From Akkermansia muciniphila (GTDB lineage Bacteria > Verrucomicrobiota > Verrucomicrobiia > Verrucomicrobiales > Akkermansiaceae): a stretch of DNA of 64,000 nucleotides. The position numbers and the translations under genes were made by a program. Of the stretch, positions 61,501 to 64,000 are shown piece by piece; position 1 is the first letter of the stretch, and every line of letters starts with the position of its first letter. Below the pieces are notes generated by a model. That model had not been told where the DNA came from. It was given only the letters and a program-made list of their open reading frames with translations, and did no database searches. The stretch is taken from contig NZ_JABDHQ010000011.1 of NCBI RefSeq assembly GCF_018709685.1, forward strand, positions 1 to 64,000, read 5' to 3'.

Positions 61501-61730
61501 TTGCGTTCATCATGGGCTGCCTTCCGCTGGCCCTGGCTACGGGCGCGGGAGCGGCGGCGCGGCAGGTGGTGGGCGTGGGGGTGATTGGCGGGATGATTAC
61601 GGCCGTCTTCATCGGCGTATTCTTCATTCCCTCCTTCTTCTACCTGATTGCCAAACTGGCCAAGCTGGATAAGAAAGCGGCGCGGAAGCTCCAGGAAAAG
61701 GCGCAGGGCGCATCCGCTCCGGCAAAATAA
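58569..61730 (+). CDS. RND multidrug efflux pump, AcrB family (HAE1)
   Basis: A 1053-residue inner-membrane antiporter that expels drugs or bile salts by proton exchange. Proton relay residues are present: the Asp pair in GLVVDDAIVVVEAV (helix 4) and Lys in ALAAKNAILIVEFAVLEL (helix 10). Porter domains (about 40-330 and 560-860) and 12 helices give a normal length. FFIKRPILSICLSIILVLLG opens the protein. Adaptor and pump are cotranscribed; no TolC-like gene is present within the window. The substrate range cannot be predicted. Confidence 0.94.
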   Translation: MADFFIKRPILSICLSIILVLLGSFAILRLPISEYPDIIPPSIQVTATYPGADCETVVKSIASPIEQQMSGVDGMSYMTSVNTNNGQMSMMILFETGTEANMDQVLSYLRYGQATSQLPPEVSELGVSLRKTSGLPALVVSFYSPQGTYDGLWLANYAYINMVDAIKRVPGVGDVQVFGAGRYAMRIWLNPEKMAALNITARDVMLAVQAQNAVNPAGKIGAQPAPPDQQLSFTVKAPGRLTSVKEFENIVVRGQGSSIVRVSDVARVELGSETYSLSSSVNGMPAASIGIYEAPGGNALQMVDNIKALLEKSNLPPGMDYLVSLDSTLAVRAGIDDIVNTLVTALGLVVLVVFIFLQGWRGTLIPAFAVPVSIIGAFIAFPFFGFSINTICLMGLVLAIGLVVDDAIVVVEAVKNHISHGEKPMQATIAAMREVSGPVVSTALVIACVFVPTMLLPGVTGKLFEQFAVTIGTAILISAFCALSLSPTLSAGLLKSGQSDTIPLLGPLFKAFNNGFGKARDWYVNACAWLIRRMWLSILLLAAMTAALFPLAKLIPTGFLPNEDQGYLFGGVEMPDNTSLNVTEATSARIERIIRENPGVEVVTTVNGFNLISSVQSSSNAFFFISLKPWSERKAPGMTADGIAARLKSKLNAEISSGMAYVVPPPPLPGVGTSGDVTFLLEDRQGIGEKFLAANTAKFIAAAGKRPEIAGISNFMSPSNLQYNLNVNTEQATLQNMNVDEIYATIQAYMGSTFLNNFNIYGQEWQVYMQADAPYRNNIDKLSMFYVRNNDGDPVPLDSVINVTHGWAPEFLIRQNMFNSSQLNVTPAPGYSSGQVMGALEEVFAQTMPAGMGYDYSGMSYQEQQAQKGITIGMIFIASAVFVFLILASLYESWSLPVAIFMTAPIAILGAFLALWIFGLDLNIYSEIGLIVLIALAAKNAILIVEFAVLELRQGTDLLTATLDAARIRLRPILMTCFAFIMGCLPLALATGAGAAARQVVGVGVIGGMITAVFIGVFFIPSFFYLIAKLAKLDKKAARKLQEKAQGASAPAK

Positions 61731-61748
61731 AACGCCACCCCGCGGCAC

Positions 61749-61770
61749 TCTCCACTCTCCACTCTCCACC
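61749..61770 (+). repeat. Solo copy of the CTCCACTCT repeat
   Basis: Tandem CTCCACTCT units lie in the 40-bp gap between the convergent RND pump and DASS transporter genes. The same units form the right arm of the element at 47.5 kb, so a dispersed family is indicated. Confidence 0.5.
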
Positions 61771-63153
61771 CTACATCCAGAAGATCCACGCCCAGAAGGC
61801 CTTGACGAAGATGAGCACTCCGTCAATCAGCAAGCCTACCTTGACCATGGTCATCTGGGGGAATTTCCCCGTGGCATAGGCCAGGGCGTTGGGCGGCGTG
61901 GATACCGGGAGCATGAAGGCGCAGGAAGCGCCTATGCCCACCAGAAGCACCAGCGGCGTGGCGGACATTCCCATGGCGGCGGCCACCGTCACCATCAGGG
62001 GAGCCACCAGGGCAGCACTGGCCGTATTGGAGCAAAATTCCGTGAGTGACGAGATGAAGACGCTGATAATGAGCAGAATGACAAGGGGGTTCTGCCCCAT
62101 GGCAATGGCGGATACCTGGTCCGCAAGAAATCCGGCCGCGCCTGTCTGGACGAGAATACTGCTGAGCGTGATGCCGCCGCCGAACAGGAGCAGAACGCCC
62201 CAGTCCGTATTTTTGGCAATGCCGCCCCAGTTGATGACTCCGCACAGGGGCAGGAGCACTGCGGCGCACAGCGCAATGAGCGTATCCATGGCCGGAATGC
62301 CGCCCAGCGCGGCGGAAAGGAAGCTGCTGCACATCCAGCTCCCCGCCACCAGCACGAATAGGACCAGCACGCGCACCTGTTTGGCATTCAACCGCGCGGC
62401 GGATTCCTCACTGTCTTCCGGGGTCATGTCCACATGCAGGCCCAGCCGCGGCCGGAAGAACAGGTACATCAGGAAGAAGACAATTACCCCGAACACCAGG
62501 ACAAGCGGCATGGCAATCCGGAACCATTCCGCAAATCCCATGCCGAGCTCATGCGCCGCAATGGCATTGGGCGGGGAGCCTACCAGCGTTCCCATGCCGC
62601 CAATGGAAGCGCTGTACGCCACTCCCAGCACGGCAAAGGGAGCTGTGGTCTTGAGTTTTTCCGGAGGAATACGGTCCAGCAGGCCGATCACCAGGGGGAG
62701 CATCATGGCCGCCGTGGCCGTGTTGGACATCCACATGGAGAGGAAGGCCGTAGCCAGGAAGATCAGCACCAGCGCCATGCCCAGGCTTCCCCGGGCCATT
62801 TGAAGAATTTTCCCCGCCAGCCAGATGTCAATTTTCTGTTCATGAAGGGCACCGGCCATGGCAAAACCGCCAAAGAACAGAAAGATGGTGGGATCAGCAA
62901 AACCTGCCAGCGCCCTGGCTCCCGGAAGAATGCCCATGAACATGGCAAGCACCGGCACCATCAGGGCGGTTACGGTCACGTGCAGGGCCTCCGTCAGCCA
63001 CAGGATGCCGATGAAGGTGAGTATGGCCAGCCCCCTGGCTACTTCCGGCTCCACGGGGAGCCACTTGAGCATGGCCAGGAAAAGAAGCACGTCAAATGCA
63101 ATGATGATGTAATTGCGGTGCCCCTTGGCGGTGTCTGTAGTACGATGGCGCAT
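61771..63153 (-). CDS. DASS-family sodium/carboxylate symporter (SLC13 type)
   Basis: A 460-residue inner-membrane transporter of the divalent anion:Na+ symporter family, with 11 or so helices. The two signature hairpins carry SNTATAAMMLP (about residues 143-153) and SNTASAALVAP (about 372-382), the SNT motifs that bind Na+ and substrate. VGSPPNAIA fits the following loop. Likely substrates are succinate, malate or other dicarboxylates, or sulfate. Given succinate as the feedstock of the propionate operon, C4-dicarboxylate exchange is attractive but unproven. A good promoter lies 31 nt upstream of the ATG. Confidence 0.9.
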   Translation of the reverse strand: MRHRTTDTAKGHRNYIIIAFDVLLFLAMLKWLPVEPEVARGLAILTFIGILWLTEALHVTVTALMVPVLAMFMGILPGARALAGFADPTIFLFFGGFAMAGALHEQKIDIWLAGKILQMARGSLGMALVLIFLATAFLSMWMSNTATAAMMLPLVIGLLDRIPPEKLKTTAPFAVLGVAYSASIGGMGTLVGSPPNAIAAHELGMGFAEWFRIAMPLVLVFGVIVFFLMYLFFRPRLGLHVDMTPEDSEESAARLNAKQVRVLVLFVLVAGSWMCSSFLSAALGGIPAMDTLIALCAAVLLPLCGVINWGGIAKNTDWGVLLLFGGGITLSSILVQTGAAGFLADQVSAIAMGQNPLVILLIISVFISSLTEFCSNTASAALVAPLMVTVAAAMGMSATPLVLLVGIGASCAFMLPVSTPPNALAYATGKFPQMTMVKVGLLIDGVLIFVKAFWAWIFWM

Positions 63154-63183
63154 ATTTGAGAAAACAAGATGGTGTTATTTCTT

Positions 63184-63211
63184 TTTGTACGCCTCCGGGC
63201 GATAGAGTCAA
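63184..63211 (-). promoter_or_regulatory. Promoter of the DASS transporter gene
   Basis: On the minus strand TTGACT (63211-63206), 16 nt and TACAAA (63189-63184) precede the ATG at 63153 by 30 nt. The remaining gap to 63370 holds no recognised feature. Confidence 0.5.
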
Positions 63212-63370
63212 TATCATTCCGGAAGACCCCAGAAGAAGCCTCGTTTACATGTCATGAACCGGGGAAGAAGACGCCATTCAAAACCCCTCCCGTGCCTTCC
63301 CGGCGCGGGAGGGAAAATCCCTCCTCCCCTGCCCTTGACCCTTTTGAAGGCAGGAGGGTTCCGGGTATGC

Positions 63371-63401
63371 AAAAAGCCGCCACGCAAATACGCGGCGGCT
63401 T
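63371..63401 (-). terminator. Terminator of the basic-protein gene
   Basis: On the minus strand AAGCCGCC (63401-63394) pairs with GGCGGCTT (63381-63374), followed by TTT (63373-63371 and the two stem T). Confidence 0.7.
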
Positions 63402-63451
63402 GTGAAAACTGTTTGATTGACGCACGGAGGGAGAAACCTCCGCCCGGGCAA

Positions 63452-63724
63452 TTATTCAGCGGCGGGTTCGGCGGCCTTCTTGGCAGCCGGCTTTTTGGCG
63501 GGGGCCTTCTTAGCTGCGGGGGCCTTGGTTTCAGCCTTCTTGGCGGGGGCCTTGGCCGCGGTCTTTTTGGCGGGAGCTTCCTTGGCGGCAGGCTTGGCGT
63601 CCTTGGCAACGGGAACGGCCAGACGAATAGGCGTATTGGAATTCAACTTGGACTGTTCCTTCTTACGCTTGATGTATTCAACACGTCTGCGGCGCTTGGT
63701 GACTTTGCGGATTTGCTGTCCCAT
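63452..63724 (-). CDS. Small basic Lys/Ala/Pro-rich protein, histone H1-like tail
   Basis: A 90-residue highly basic protein. The N-terminal 30 residues have KVTKRRRRVEYIKRKKEQ, which looks like a conserved RNA- or DNA-binding helix. Residues 40-90 are a low-complexity tail of APAKK and KAPAKK-type units, like histone H1 or AlgP tails. Similar short proteins occur in Verrucomicrobiota and Chlamydiota (Hc-type), with nucleoid binding suspected. It has its own terminator. The start ATG at 63724 is the only one. The tail is rich in GCC/AAG codons, so repeat-number variation is likely. Confidence 0.7.
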   Translation of the reverse strand: MGQQIRKVTKRRRRVEYIKRKKEQSKLNSNTPIRLAVPVAKDAKPAAKEAPAKKTAAKAPAKKAETKAPAAKKAPAKKPAAKKAAEPAAE

Positions 63725-63923
63725 AGTGATAATTGCTATGATATTTACTAATTTTTAAGAGCTCCATGTGGCACATGGGCGTGGATACAACTACCAACCC
63801 CGCATGCCATACGCAAGCACAAAGCATTATTAAGGCACAGAAAGACCTCGGCACTCCCTGCTTTTCCCAACCGGGCCCCGGTAAACGGAACGGAGGGAAG
63901 CAGCGCGGAAAGGAGACGGCATT

Positions 63924-64000
63924 CTACCACAATTTCAGCGCGTCCACCCGTACCGGATGTTCCCACCGCAGGTGGTCCCGGATGGCGGCGGCAATGAAGT
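63924..64000 (-). CDS. C-terminal end of a gene running off the window
   Basis: On the minus strand the window end reads the open frame FIAAAIRDHLRWEHPVRV followed by DALKLW and a TAG stop at 63926-63924. It is probably the 3' end of a larger gene. Too short for a family call. The 199-bp gap to the basic-protein gene shows no other feature. Confidence 0.4.
   Translation of the reverse strand, partial: FIAAAIRDHLRWEHPVRVDALKLW

Noticed and set aside
54533-61730. Calcium ATPase and RND pump as a single functional operon
   Set aside because: A gap of about 110 bp separates them and their roles do not link; they are treated as separate units.
1-64000. CRISPR arrays, tRNA or rRNA genes, transposases and phage genes
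   Set aside because: Looked for on both strands; no repeat-spacer array, cloverleaf with CCA end, rRNA core sequence, transposase or integrase motif was seen by eye. A tRNAscan or Rfam search could still find a divergent RNA.

Overview
The window is a high-GC, gene-dense stretch of bacterial chromosome whose content points to a mucin- or glycan-degrading member of the Verrucomicrobiota, most likely Akkermansia. That assignment is inference. It rests on a complete sodium-pumping methylmalonyl-CoA decarboxylase/propionate operon, secreted GH95, PL8 and GH36-like glycan enzymes, an lpxA gene (Gram-negative envelope), a PVC-style TIGR03790 protein, and many start codons with weak or absent Shine-Dalgarno sequences. 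No phage, insertion sequence, CRISPR array, rRNA or tRNA gene was seen. The only mobile-like signal is a short-repeat element near 47.3-47.5 kb.

Layout. 0-5 kb: a SAM methyltransferase, a secreted orphan, and a two-gene operon of an intact trypsin/PDZ protease plus a catalytically dead relative whose PDZ lies inside the protease fold. 5-9 kb: a class A penicillin-binding protein (PBP1A type) and RmuC. 9-14 kb (minus strand): LpxA with a HAD phosphatase, a LolC/E-like permease with a GYF/RDD membrane protein, and a class A beta-lactamase. 14-19.6 kb: small membrane proteins (DUF456, DUF3784), a GH95 alpha-L-fucosidase, an M28 lipoprotein peptidase and a secreted esterase. 19.7-27.4 kb: a tight run ileS-lspA-DUF1573-rhodanese-sufS-lipoprotein lipase.

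27.6-30.1 kb: a membrane pseudokinase with an extracytoplasmic F5/8 type C (discoidin) domain, coupled by a TAATG overlap to a DUF4328-like membrane protein. Then come rplS and a TIGR03790 protein on the minus strand. 32.5-39.6 kb: the energy-conserving branch of propionate formation. Methylmalonyl-CoA epimerase, carboxyltransferase, OadG-like anchor, biotin carrier, Na+-pump beta subunit, biotin ligase and succinate CoA-transferase lie in order and end at a strong terminator. The set can epimerise methylmalonyl-CoA, decarboxylate it to propionyl-CoA while exporting Na+, biotinylate its own carrier, and swap CoA to succinate to release propionate.

39.7-54.4 kb: a membrane orphan, a PL8 chondroitinase-like lyase, rfbA/rfbB (dTDP-sugar synthesis), pfkA, a SMUG-type uracil-DNA glycosylase, the repeat element, gatB, poxB, a large GH36-like glycosidase and a membrane orphan. 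54.5-64 kb: a PMCA-type calcium ATPase, an RND efflux adaptor and pump without an outer-membrane factor, a DASS-family carboxylate transporter, a tiny Lys/Ala/Pro-rich basic protein, and the last codons of a further minus-strand gene.

Several genes have recognisable TTG(n16-18)TAnnnT promoters, some so close to the start codon that the transcript would be leaderless or nearly so. Most promising for follow-up are the pseudokinase/discoidin pair, the permuted pseudo-protease pair, the Na+-pump beta subunit with a ~185-residue insertion, and the inverted nonamer repeat element.
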